Assembly: GCF_023703325.1 (NCBI RefSeq)
Contig: NZ_JAMQGM010000027.1
Span: forward strand, 20,501-84,500
Reading direction: 5' to 3'
Length of the DNA stretch: 64,000 bases
DNA from: Streptomyces meridianus
GTDB lineage: Bacteria; Actinomycetota; Actinomycetes; Streptomycetales; Streptomycetaceae
In this document: positions 1-7,898 of the stretch, piece by piece
How the letters are laid out: the number at the start of each line of letters is the position of its first letter
How positions within the stretch are numbered: the first letter of the stretch is position 1
The notes under the pieces: generated by a model
What the model was told of the DNA's origin: nothing
Databases searched by the model: none
Seen by the model: only the letters and a program-made list of their open reading frames with translations
Position numbers and translations under genes: made by a program

Positions 1-2661
1 GACATCCTCCCGCCCGGCCAGAACGGCAACGCCACCCTCGCCGAGATCCTCGCCCACCGGACCCTCGGCACCCGCCCTGCCCACAGCGCCGACCAACTCG
101 GCCGCTACGAGGACCTGGTGGCCGGAGCCCCCACGCTCGACGACGCCACGCTCACCCGGTTCTTCAACGACGCCTCCTTCGGCGTTCCGGAGGACCAGGT
201 GGCCTCGGTCACCCGGCCGCGGGACGACGTCACGATCACCAGGGACAAGAAGACGGGCGTCCCCCACATCAAGGGAACGACGCGGTCCGGAACCGAGTTC
301 GGCGCGGGCTACGCGGCCGCCCAGGACCGGCTCTGGCTGATCGACCTGTTCCGGCACATCGGCCGCGGCGAACTGTCGTCGTTCGCCGGCGGTGCGGAGG
401 CCAACCAGCAGCTCGAGCAGGAGTTCTGGCGCGCCGCGCCGTACACCGAGGAGGACCTCGAGGAGCAGGTCGACCGGATCGCCGCCGACGGCGAACGCGG
501 CCGGCAGGCCATGGCCGACGTGCAGGCGTACGTCGACGGGCTCAACGCCTACCGCGAGAAGGCGAAGAAGCAACGCACCTTCCCCGGCGAGTACGTCCTG
601 ACCGGACACGTCGAGCCCGTCACCAACATCGGTGAGATCAAGCCCTTCGAGCCCACCGACCTGATCGCCATCGCCTCCGTCATCGGCGGCCTCTTCGGCA
701 ACGGCGGCGGTGGTGAGGTGCAGGCTGCGCTCTCGCTGCTCGCGGCGCAGCAGAAGTACGGCGCGGAGAAGGGCACGGAGGTCTGGGAGGACTTCCGGAT
801 GCGCAACGACCCGGAGGCGGTGCTCACCGTCCACGACGGCAGCAGCTTCCCCTACGCGGGCAAGCCCGACGAGGTCCGCGGCCAGGCCCTGCCCGACCCC
901 GGGTCGGTCGGCGAGGAACCGCTGGTGCACGACCGGAAGGGCTCGGCGGCCGAGCCCGCCGAGGCGCCGGTGAAGGCGCCGGCGAAGCTGAAGCCCCTGC
1001 AGAACGTGTACGACGACGGCGTGCTGCCCGGTGACCTGTTCAGCCGCAAGCACGGCATGTCCAACGCCCTGCTGGTCTCCGGCAAGCACACCGCGAGCGG
1101 CAACCCCGTCGCCGTCTTCGGGCCCCAGACCGGCTACTTCGCCCCCCAGTTGCTGATGCTCCAGGAGCTTCAGGGCCCGGGGATCAGCGCCCGCGGTGCC
1201 TCGTTCGCGGGCGTCGGGATGTACGTCCAGCTCGGCCGGGGACAGGACTACGCCTGGAGCGCGACCTCGGCCGGACAGGACCTGACCGACACCTACGCCG
1301 TCGAGCTGTGCGCCCCCGACGGCGGCACTCCGTCCGCCGACTCCCTCCACTACGTCGACGACGGCACCTGCCGCCCGATGGAGAAGCTGGAGCGCCGGAA
1401 CGCCTGGAAGCCGAGCCTCGCCGACTCCACGGCTCCCGGCTCCTACCGGATGGAGATCCACCGGACGAAGTACGGCACGGTCACCCACCGGGGCACCGTG
1501 GACGGCAAGCCCGTCGCCTACACCCAGTTGCGCTCCACCTATCAGCACGAGGCCGACTCGATCATCGGCTTCCAGATGCTCAACGACCCCGGCTACGTGA
1601 AGGACGCCGCGTCGTTCCAGCGCGCCGCCCAGAACATCGACTATGCCTTCAACTGGTTCTACGCCGACTCCCGGGAGACCGCCTACTACAACAGCGGTGC
1701 CAACCCCGTCCGGGCCGACGGGGTCGACCCCTCGCTGCCGGTGCTGGCCGAAGAGGCCTTCCAGTGGCGGGACTTCGACCCCGCCGACAACACCGCCGCC
1801 TACACGCCGCCGGAGCAGCATCCGCAGTCGGTCGACCAGGACTACTACATCTCCTGGAACAACAAGCAGGCCGAGGACTACACCTCGGCGGGCTTCGGCA
1901 ACGGGGGAGTGCACCGCGGGGACCTGCTCGACAGCCGGGTGGCGAAGTTGGTCGACGAGGGCGGCGTGACCCGGGCGAAGCTCACCCGCGCCATGGCCGA
2001 CGCCGCCGTCACGGACCTGCGCGGCGAGGAGGTGCTGCCCGAGCTGCTCGCGGTGCTGCGCAGCGAGCCGGTGACGGACCCGCAGCAGGCGGCCGCCGTC
2101 CAGAAGCTCGATGCATGGCTGGACGGGGGAGCCGAGCGCCGGGAGACCGCGCCCGGTTCGCACGCCTACGGGCACGCCGACGCCGTCCGCATCATGGACG
2201 CCTGGTGGCCGCGCCTGGTCGAGGCGCAGTTCGCGCCCGGCCTGGGCGGCGAACTGTACGACTCGCTGCGCAGGAACGTCGCGGTCGACGAGGCACCGTC
2301 GGCCGGGCACGGACCCACCGGCGGGCATGCGGGATCGGCCTTCCTCTCCGGCTGGTGGAGCTATGTCGACAAGGATCTGCGCAGCGTCCTCGGTCGTCCG
2401 GTCGAGGACGAACCGGCGAAGACCTTCTGCGGTGACGGCGAGCTCTCCGCGTGCCGCGACGCGCTGCTCGCGAGCCTGGAGGAGGCGGCCGCCGTCCCGG
2501 CGGACGAGGTCTACCCGGGCGACGACCACTGCGACGCCGGCGACCAGTGGTGCGCGGACGCCATCGTGCACCGGGCCCTCGGCGGGATCACGCAGGAGCT
2601 GATCCACTGGCAGAACCGGCCCACGTACCAGCAGGTGGTGGAGTTTCCGCAGCACCGGTGA
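1..2661 (+). CDS. Penicillin acylase family protein (5' partial)
   Basis: N-terminal nucleophile hydrolase of the penicillin/acyl-homoserine-lactone acylase family, which hydrolyses amide-linked acyl side chains and is usually exported. The frame is open from base 1, so the signal peptide and start lie outside the window; a GTG at 118 is internal. Visible are the alpha-chain part with the YAAAQDRLW type motif near 300-330 and the autoprocessing site, whose nucleophile is the Ser in GMSNALLVSG (codon 1060-1062) at the start of the beta chain. A variable linker at about 890-1000 matches the excised spacer of the precursor. Six Cys near the C-terminus suggest an extracellular protein. Substrate cannot be told. 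A strong hairpin follows the stop. Family call is firm. Confidence 0.88.
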   Translation, partial: DILPPGQNGNATLAEILAHRTLGTRPAHSADQLGRYEDLVAGAPTLDDATLTRFFNDASFGVPEDQVASVTRPRDDVTITRDKKTGVPHIKGTTRSGTEFGAGYAAAQDRLWLIDLFRHIGRGELSSFAGGAEANQQLEQEFWRAAPYTEEDLEEQVDRIAADGERGRQAMADVQAYVDGLNAYREKAKKQRTFPGEYVLTGHVEPVTNIGEIKPFEPTDLIAIASVIGGLFGNGGGGEVQAALSLLAAQQKYGAEKGTEVWEDFRMRNDPEAVLTVHDGSSFPYAGKPDEVRGQALPDPGSVGEEPLVHDRKGSAAEPAEAPVKAPAKLKPLQNVYDDGVLPGDLFSRKHGMSNALLVSGKHTASGNPVAVFGPQTGYFAPQLLMLQELQGPGISARGASFAGVGMYVQLGRGQDYAWSATSAGQDLTDTYAVELCAPDGGTPSADSLHYVDDGTCRPMEKLERRNAWKPSLADSTAPGSYRMEIHRTKYGTVTHRGTVDGKPVAYTQLRSTYQHEADSIIGFQMLNDPGYVKDAASFQRAAQNIDYAFNWFYADSRETAYYNSGANPVRADGVDPSLPVLAEEAFQWRDFDPADNTAAYTPPEQHPQSVDQDYYISWNNKQAEDYTSAGFGNGGVHRGDLLDSRVAKLVDEGGVTRAKLTRAMADAAVTDLRGEEVLPELLAVLRSEPVTDPQQAAAVQKLDAWLDGGAERRETAPGSHAYGHADAVRIMDAWWPRLVEAQFAPGLGGELYDSLRRNVAVDEAPSAGHGPTGGHAGSAFLSGWWSYVDKDLRSVLGRPVEDEPAKTFCGDGELSACRDALLASLEEAAAVPADEVYPGDDHCDAGDQWCADAIVHRALGGITQELIHWQNRPTYQQVVEFPQHR

Positions 2662-2676
2662 CACCGGGTCCACGGC

Positions 2677-2715
2677 GGGTGCGGCGCCCCGGGGGAGGCC
2701 CGGGGCGCCGCACCC
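2677..2715 (+). terminator. Rho-independent type hairpin after the acylase gene
   Basis: Perfect 17-bp inverted repeat, 2677-2693 against 2699-2715, with a 5-nt loop and no clear T tract, as is common in Streptomyces. It lies 16 bp after the acylase stop and isolates the downstream riboswitch gene. Confidence 0.8.
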
Positions 2716-2798
2716 GGTTCCGCTCTCCGCCGGAGGAGTCCCGGGCCGGTTCGGCCCGGCAGGCGCGTGCTACGGTCGGAAACGGCGCCCCCGGTGCC

Positions 2799-2842
2799 CC
2801 GGACGAGCACGTCGTACCCGGCACGACAAGACGACGTAGTGC
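2799..2842 (+). promoter_or_regulatory. Guanidine-III riboswitch (ykkC-III)
   Basis: The sequence has the core layout I recall for the Thermobifida fusca guanidine-III aptamer: CCGGACGAG, a 7-nt helix strand, ACCCGG, a short A-rich link with GACAAG, then the complementary helix strand. CCGG at 2799-2802 can pair with CCGG at 2818-2821, and ACGTCGT (about 2810-2816) with ACGACGT (2831-2837), forming the pseudoknotted double helix of this class. It ends about 20 nt before the ribosome binding site of an SMR exporter gene, the expected target. Ligand binding is expected to expose the ribosome binding site and raise exporter translation. The class was recognised by eye; an Infernal scan has not been run. 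Confidence 0.85.
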
Positions 2843-2872
2843 AGCAGCTGCCCACTACGGAAGGCCGTGACC

Positions 2873-3187
2873 GTGGCGTGGATCGTCCTCGTCGTCTCGG
2901 GAGTTCTGGAAACCGTCTGGGCCGCCGCCCTCTCCGCCTCGCACGGCTTCACCCGCCTGCGGCCGAGCGCGCTGTTCGCCGTCGCCCTGGCGCTCAGCAT
3001 GGGCGGCCTTGCCCTCGCCCTGCGCAGCATCCCCGTCGGCACCGGCTATGCGGTCTGGGTGGGCGTGGGCGCCGTCGGCGCCGCCGCCTACGGCATGGCG
3101 GTGCTCGGCGACCCCGTCACCGCGGGCCGGATCATCTGCCTCTTCCTGATCGTCGCGGGCATCGTGGGTCTGAAGTTCCTGCACTGA
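2873..3187 (+). CDS. gdx: Guanidinium exporter, SMR family (Gdx/SugE type)
   Basis: Four-helix small multidrug resistance protein that exports guanidinium in exchange for protons as a dual-topology dimer. About 104 residues from the GTG at 2873, which sits 8 nt after GGAAGG (2859-2864); an in-frame GTG at 2867 is only 2 nt from that site and is less likely. The Gdx subtype is shown by the conserved Glu in helix 1 (GVLETVWA), GFTRLRPS after helix 1, and IPVGTGYAVWVGVGAVGA in helix 3. The guanidine-III riboswitch directly upstream supports guanidinium as the physiological substrate and ligand-controlled translation. It stands alone, bounded by terminators. Annotation as generic SugE or quaternary ammonium pump is the usual alternative. 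Confidence 0.9.
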   Translation: MAWIVLVVSGVLETVWAAALSASHGFTRLRPSALFAVALALSMGGLALALRSIPVGTGYAVWVGVGAVGAAAYGMAVLGDPVTAGRIICLFLIVAGIVGLKFLH

Positions 3188-3238
3188 GCCGCCTGCGACC
3201 CACCGCCACCGGGTGCACCTTGCGGGCGACCGGTCACG

Positions 3239-3275
3239 CGCGACGGCCGGTTCCGCAGGGGCACCGGCCGTCGCG
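3239..3275. terminator. Bidirectional terminator between convergent genes
   Basis: A 13-bp perfect inverted repeat (3239-3251 with 3263-3275, 11-nt loop) lies between the ends of the exporter gene and the oppositely oriented muramidase gene, so it can serve both. Confidence 0.65.
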
Positions 3276-3289
3276 TCACCGCCGGACGG

Positions 3290-4564
3290 CTAACGGCCGC
3301 GGTAGAGCAGGTGCTCCGCCCGCAGCCGCCGGAAGGCCGAGAGGTCCTCCTGCCAGGCGCCGACCACTTCGTCGGTCCCCGCCCCGGCGTCGATCATGGT
3401 GCGTACCTTCGACGAACCGGTCAGCTTGTCGATCCAGTTGTCCGACCGCCACGCCCAGCCGCTCCACACCCGCTTCGAGGTGATCAGCAGCGCGATGCCG
3501 GTGCGCACCGGGTCGAATGCCTCCCGGTCGTGGACGTGCAGTTGGACGCCGCCGACGGTCTTGCCCTGGAACTTGGAGAACGTGGGCGTGAAGTACGCCT
3601 CCCGGAACCGCACGCCGGGCAGTTCCTGGGCGTTGGCGGCCTCCGCCCATGCGGCGTCGATGCCCTCGGCACCCAGCAGCTCGAACGGCCGCGTGGTGCC
3701 CCGGCCCTCGGAGAGGTTGGTGCCCTCGAACAGACAGGTGCCGGGGTAGACGAGGGCCGTCTCCGGTGTCGGCATGTTGGGGCTCGGCGGCACCCAGGGC
3801 AGCCCGGTGGTGTCGAAGAAGTCCCCCCGTCGCCAGCCGGACATCCGCACGGTCTCCAGATCCACCGCCTTGCCCGCCGCCCGCGGCACGAACTCGGCGT
3901 TGAACAGGGACGCCAGCTCGGCCACCGTCATCCCGTGGGCCTGCGCGATGGGTTCGCGGCCGACAAAGGTGGCGTAGGCCTTGTCCAGCACCGGTCCGGA
4001 AGCGTCGCGCCCGGTGATCGGGTTCGGGCGGTCGAGCACCACGAATCGCTTGCCCGCCAGGGCCGCGGCGACCATGCAGTCGAACATGGTCCAGATGTAG
4101 GTGTAGAACCGCGCACCCGCGTCCTGGATGTCGAAGACGACGGTGTCCACGCCGGACTCGGTGAAGATGTCCGCGAGCGCCTGGCCGCTCTTGAGGTAGG
4201 TGTCGAAGACGGGGAGCCCGGTCGCCGGGTCGTCGTACTTGCCCTCGGAGCCCCCGGCCTGGGCCGTGCCGCGGAAACCGTGCTCGGGGCCGAACACGGC
4301 GACCAGGTTCACCCGGTCGTCGGCATGCATCACGTCCACGATGTGCCGCACATCGGCGGTGATCCCCGTCGGGTTGGTGACGACGCCCACCCGCCGGCCG
4401 TCCAGCAGCCGGTAGCCGTCGGCCGTCAGCCGGTCGAAACCGGTACGGACCCGGGGCCGCCCCCGTTCCGCGGCCTCGGCGGCCGGCGCGCCGGCGGCGG
4501 TGGTGGCCGCGGCGGCGCCGACGGCACCGGTGACGGCCAGCAGGCTTCTTCGGGACAGGCTCAT
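3290..4564 (-). CDS. Exo-beta-N-acetylmuramidase NamZ-like (DUF1343), secreted
   Basis: 424-residue member of DUF1343, whose characterised member NamZ of Bacillus subtilis removes terminal MurNAc from peptidoglycan glycans. A twin-arginine type leader (SRRSLLAVTG then a hydrophobic Ala-rich run, residues 5-32) points to Tat export. Family signatures are FGPEHGFRG (about 91-99), FDIQDAGARFYTY (144-156) and LDRPNPI. It starts with ATG and is monocistronic. It probably acts in cell-wall recycling or turnover outside the cell. The family assignment is firm; enzyme activity is inferred from the family and no cluster of other muropeptide genes is nearby. Confidence 0.85.
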   Translation of the reverse strand: MSLSRRSLLAVTGAVGAAAATTAAGAPAAEAAERGRPRVRTGFDRLTADGYRLLDGRRVGVVTNPTGITADVRHIVDVMHADDRVNLVAVFGPEHGFRGTAQAGGSEGKYDDPATGLPVFDTYLKSGQALADIFTESGVDTVVFDIQDAGARFYTYIWTMFDCMVAAALAGKRFVVLDRPNPITGRDASGPVLDKAYATFVGREPIAQAHGMTVAELASLFNAEFVPRAAGKAVDLETVRMSGWRRGDFFDTTGLPWVPPSPNMPTPETALVYPGTCLFEGTNLSEGRGTTRPFELLGAEGIDAAWAEAANAQELPGVRFREAYFTPTFSKFQGKTVGGVQLHVHDREAFDPVRTGIALLITSKRVWSGWAWRSDNWIDKLTGSSKVRTMIDAGAGTDEVVGAWQEDLSAFRRLRAEHLLYRGR

Positions 4565-4702
4565 GCGACGACCTCCGGGATCGGGAAGCGGCCCCGGAGG
4601 TGGCGGGCCTCCCCCGAGGACTGTGTGCCCGCACGCTAACGCCCGTTCGGGTCAGGGGGAATGACTGCGGTGCAGGAGCCTGGCGGACCTCTTCCACAAC
4701 GA

Positions 4703-4722
4703 CATACCGACTGGTTAGTCTG
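4703..4722. promoter_or_regulatory. Putative TetR-family operator upstream of the SDR operon
   Basis: CATACCGACTGGTTAGTCTG lies about 32 bp before the SDR start. Its left half CATACCGACT is identical to one half of the palindrome at 11568-11587 before the acyl-CoA dehydrogenase operon. The right half is degenerate (6 of 10 symmetric positions). The TetR gene closing the SDR operon is the obvious candidate regulator; binding is inferred. Confidence 0.5.
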
Positions 4723-4754
4723 CCCGGAGGCCGTCGAGACGAAGGAGACCGGGC

Positions 4755-5564
4755 GTGGATGCGGAACGGGACACGGCGAACCGGCACCCGAGCGGGCCCG
4801 GTCCGGAGGAACGGGTCCGGACGGTGGTCGTCACCGGGGCGGGACGCGGCATCGGCGCGGCCCTGGCCCGCAGGTTCGCCGCCGTGGGCGACCGGGTCGT
4901 GGTCAACGACATCGACGCTGGCAAGGCGCAGGCCGTCGCCGCCGAGATCGGCGGCATCGCCCTGCCCGGGGACGCGTCCGGCGTCGTGCCCGCTGCCCGG
5001 GAGGCACTCGGCGGACGCATCGACGTCTACTGCGCCAACGCCGGCATCGCGCCCTACGGCGGCCCCGAGGCCGACGAGCAGGTCTGGGCGGATGCCTGGG
5101 ACGTCAACGTCATGGCCCATGTGCGGGCGGCACGGGACCTGTTGCCGGAGTGGCTGGAACGCGGCAGCGGCCGCTTCGTCGCCACCGTCTCGGCTGCCGG
5201 CCTGCTGACGATGGTGGGCTCCGCGCCGTACAGCGTGACCAAGCACGGTGCGCTGGCGTTCGCCGAGTGGCTCTCGGCCACCTACCGGCACCGCGGGGTC
5301 GCCGTGCACGCCGTCTGCCCGCAGGGCGTGCGCACGGACATGCTCACCGCCGCGGGCCCCGCCGCGGACATCGTGCTCCGGGACACCTCCATCGAGCCCG
5401 AACAGGTCGCCGACGCCGTGATGGAGGCGATCGCCGAGGAGCGCTTCCTCGTGCTGCCGCACCCCGAGGTCGCCGGCTACTACGCGGCACGGGCCACCAC
5501 TCCGGACCGGTGGCTCGACGGGATGAACCGCGTTCAGCAGAAGCTGGAGGAGACGGCCCGATGA
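4755..5564 (+). CDS. SDR family NAD(P)-dependent oxidoreductase
   Basis: Short-chain dehydrogenase of 269 residues. The Rossmann motif TGAGRGIG is at about 27-34, NAG follows strand 4, and the catalytic triad is Ser146, Tyr159 and Lys163 (YSVTK). The GTG start is 7 nt after AAGGAG. The gene opens a three-gene operon: its stop overlaps the start of an acyl-CoA ligase (ATGA) and a TetR regulator follows. This suggests oxidation or reduction of a hydroxyacyl or alcohol substrate whose acid is then activated by the ligase. The exact substrate is unknown. Confidence 0.85.
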   Translation: MDAERDTANRHPSGPGPEERVRTVVVTGAGRGIGAALARRFAAVGDRVVVNDIDAGKAQAVAAEIGGIALPGDASGVVPAAREALGGRIDVYCANAGIAPYGGPEADEQVWADAWDVNVMAHVRAARDLLPEWLERGSGRFVATVSAAGLLTMVGSAPYSVTKHGALAFAEWLSATYRHRGVAVHAVCPQGVRTDMLTAAGPAADIVLRDTSIEPEQVADAVMEAIAEERFLVLPHPEVAGYYAARATTPDRWLDGMNRVQQKLEETAR

Positions 5565-7228
5565 GCTGCCCGCCCGACGACTCCCGCTATGCCGCCCGGC
5601 CCTGGCTCGCGCAGCTGAACGAGGTCCAGCGGGCTCCCATCACCCCGCCGCCGACGGTGCTCCACGCCTTCCGGGACGCGGTGCAGCGGGTGCCGGACCG
5701 CACTGCTCTCGCCTACTTCGACGGGCGGCTGTCCTACCGGGAGGCCGACCGGCTCTCCGACGGCGTGGCCGGCCACCTCGCGGTTCGCGGCTTCGCGCGC
5801 GGTGACCGGCTCGCCGTCGTGCTGCAGAACACCCCGCAGTTCGTCGTCGCCGTACTGGGGGCCTGGAAGGCCGGGGGCACCGTCGTCCCCGTGAACCCGA
5901 TGTACAAGGAACGCGAGGTCGCACACGTCCTCGCGGACGCCGAGGTGACCGCGCTGGTCTGCGCCGACCACGCCTGGGAGACGTTCCTCCGCCCGACGGC
6001 GGCCGCCTCCCCGGTCGGGATCGTCGTGACCACGAGCGAGCACGACCTCCAGACCCGTGGCGACGAACGGGTCCTGCGCGGGCCCCGCCTGCCGCGGCCC
6101 GACGACACCGACGACCTCCTCGACGTCGCACGAAGGGGCACCGAGCCCCCGGCCGATCGTGAACTCGGCCCGGAGGACGTGGCCTTGATCAGCTACACCT
6201 CGGGCACCAGCGGCGCCCCCAAGGGCGCCGTGAACACCCACGGCAACATCGCCTACAACGCCGAACGCCAGCGCACCGGGCTCGCCCTGCCCGACGGCAG
6301 CACCCTCTTCGCGCTCGCCCCGCTGTTCCACATCACCGGAATGGTGTGCGAACTGTCCGCCTGCATCGCGGGCGGAGGCACCCTCGCCCTCGCGTACCGC
6401 TTCGACGCCGGAACGGTCCTGGACGCCTTCCGTGAGCACCGCCCCGCCTACACCGTCGGCCCCTCCACCGCCTTCATGGCGCTGATGGCCCACCCCGAGG
6501 TCACCCGGGACCACTTCACGTCGTTCCGGACCATCTCCTCCGGAGGAGCCCCGCTACCACCCGCGCTGGTAGAGAAGTTCCGCAGCCGGTTCGGCCCGTA
6601 CATCCACAACGGCTACGGCCTCACCGAGTGCACCGCGCCCTGCGCGAGCGTGCCGCCGGGCCGGCAGGCGCCCGTCGACCCGGCCTCCGGCGCCCTGTCG
6701 GTCGGCCTGCCGGGAGCCGACACGATCGTGCGGATCGTCGACGCCGACGGCGCGGAAGTGCCCTTCGGCGAACACGGTGAGATAGCGGTGCGCGGCCCGA
6801 TGGTGGTCCCCGGCTACTGGCGGCGCCCCGAGGACAGTGCCGCGGCCATTCCGGAGGGCGAACTGCGCACCGGTGACATCGGCTTCATGGACGAGGACGG
6901 CTGGCTCTACGTCGTCGACCGCAAGAAGGACATGATCAACGCGTCCGGTTTCAAGGTGTGGCCGCGAGAGGTCGAGGACGTGCTGTACGGCCACCCGGCG
7001 GTCCGGGAGGCGGCGGTGGTGGGCGTGCCGGACACCTACCGCGGCGAGTCGGTCAAGGCGTACGTCAGCCTCCGCCCCGATGCCGGAGCCACCCCCGCCG
7101 AACTGGTCGCCCACTGCAGGGAGCAACTCGCCGCATACAAGTATCCGCGCGAAGTGGAGATCCTCCCCGAACTGCCCAAGACCACGAGTGGGAAGATCCT
7201 CCGACGGGAGCTGCGCAGCCGCGCGTAG
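5561..7228 (+). CDS. AMP-dependent acyl-CoA synthetase/ligase
   Basis: 555-residue adenylate-forming enzyme that makes an acyl-CoA from a carboxylic acid, ATP and CoA. Motifs: P-loop YTSGTSGAPKGAV near residue 211, YGLTE near 350, GELRTGDIGFMDEDG followed by DRKKDMI near 437-460, and the C-terminal catalytic lysine in TSGKIL near 542. The ATG at 5561 overlaps the stop of the SDR gene in an ATGA arrangement, which fixes the start and indicates translational coupling; the frame stays open far upstream but that part only shadows the SDR. With the distant dehydrogenase operon that shares an operator, a fatty or aromatic acid catabolic route is likely. Chain-length preference cannot be read. Confidence 0.88.
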   Translation: MSCPPDDSRYAARPWLAQLNEVQRAPITPPPTVLHAFRDAVQRVPDRTALAYFDGRLSYREADRLSDGVAGHLAVRGFARGDRLAVVLQNTPQFVVAVLGAWKAGGTVVPVNPMYKEREVAHVLADAEVTALVCADHAWETFLRPTAAASPVGIVVTTSEHDLQTRGDERVLRGPRLPRPDDTDDLLDVARRGTEPPADRELGPEDVALISYTSGTSGAPKGAVNTHGNIAYNAERQRTGLALPDGSTLFALAPLFHITGMVCELSACIAGGGTLALAYRFDAGTVLDAFREHRPAYTVGPSTAFMALMAHPEVTRDHFTSFRTISSGGAPLPPALVEKFRSRFGPYIHNGYGLTECTAPCASVPPGRQAPVDPASGALSVGLPGADTIVRIVDADGAEVPFGEHGEIAVRGPMVVPGYWRRPEDSAAAIPEGELRTGDIGFMDEDGWLYVVDRKKDMINASGFKVWPREVEDVLYGHPAVREAAVVGVPDTYRGESVKAYVSLRPDAGATPAELVAHCREQLAAYKYPREVEILPELPKTTSGKILRRELRSRA

Positions 7229-7265
7229 CATCGGCACCGGACAGAAGGGGCAGGTGGCGGGGAAG

Positions 7266-7859
7266 ATGGCCAGAACGACGCAGGGCGGCGAACCGCCCGT
7301 GCCGCAGCGGCTGCTGGCCGCGGCCACCCGGCTGTTCGCCGAACGGGGCTTCGACCGGACGTCCGTCCAGGAAATCGTCGAGGCAGCGGGCGTCACCAAG
7401 GGCGCGCTCTACCACTACTTCGGTTCCAAGGACGACCTGCTGCACGAGGTGTACGGCCGGCTGCTGCGCCTCCAGCAGGAGCGGCTCGACACCTTTGCCT
7501 CCCAGGACGCGCCGGTGGACGAGCGCCTGCGTGCCGCCGCGGCCGACGTGGTGGTGACCACCATCGAGCACCTCGACGACGCGAAGATCTTCTTCCGTTC
7601 GATGCACCAGCTGAGCCCCGAGAAGAACAAGCAGGTCCGGGCCGAACGGCGCCGCTACCACGAGCAGTTCCGGTCGCTGATCGAGGAGGGGCAGCGCAGC
7701 GGGGTCTTCAGCTCCGCCACTCCGGCGGACCTGGTGGTGGACTACCACTTCGGATCGGTCCACCACCTGTCCAGCTGGTACAACCCGGAGGGCCCGCTGT
7801 CGCCGCAGCAGGTCGCCGACCACCTCGCCGACCTGCTGCTGCGCGCCCTGCGGCCGTAG
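7266..7859 (+). CDS. TetR/AcrR family transcriptional regulator
   Basis: About 197 residues. The N-terminal helix-turn-helix domain spans about residues 12-60 (LFAERGF, EIVEAAGVTKGALYHYFGSKDDLL), followed by a helical ligand-binding domain of the kind found in regulators of acyl-CoA metabolism. It is the last gene of the SDR / acyl-CoA ligase operon, separated by 37 bp. The ATG at 7266 is reported; an in-frame GTG at 7254, 3 nt after AAGGGG, is an equal candidate start. It probably represses its own operon and the acyl-CoA dehydrogenase operon through the CATRCCGAC operators, with an acyl-CoA as inducer (inference). Confidence 0.85.
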   Translation: MARTTQGGEPPVPQRLLAAATRLFAERGFDRTSVQEIVEAAGVTKGALYHYFGSKDDLLHEVYGRLLRLQQERLDTFASQDAPVDERLRAAAADVVVTTIEHLDDAKIFFRSMHQLSPEKNKQVRAERRRYHEQFRSLIEEGQRSGVFSSATPADLVVDYHFGSVHHLSSWYNPEGPLSPQQVADHLADLLLRALRP

Positions 7860-7898
7860 GAGGGCGCGCACGCTGCGGTCCCGCCCCGATGCGCCTCG

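Noticed and set aside
3276..5462. Very long minus-strand open frame (about 728 codons) over the muramidase and SDR genes
   Set aside because: Arg/Pro/Gly-rich shadow frame; it overlaps recognisable genes in other frames.
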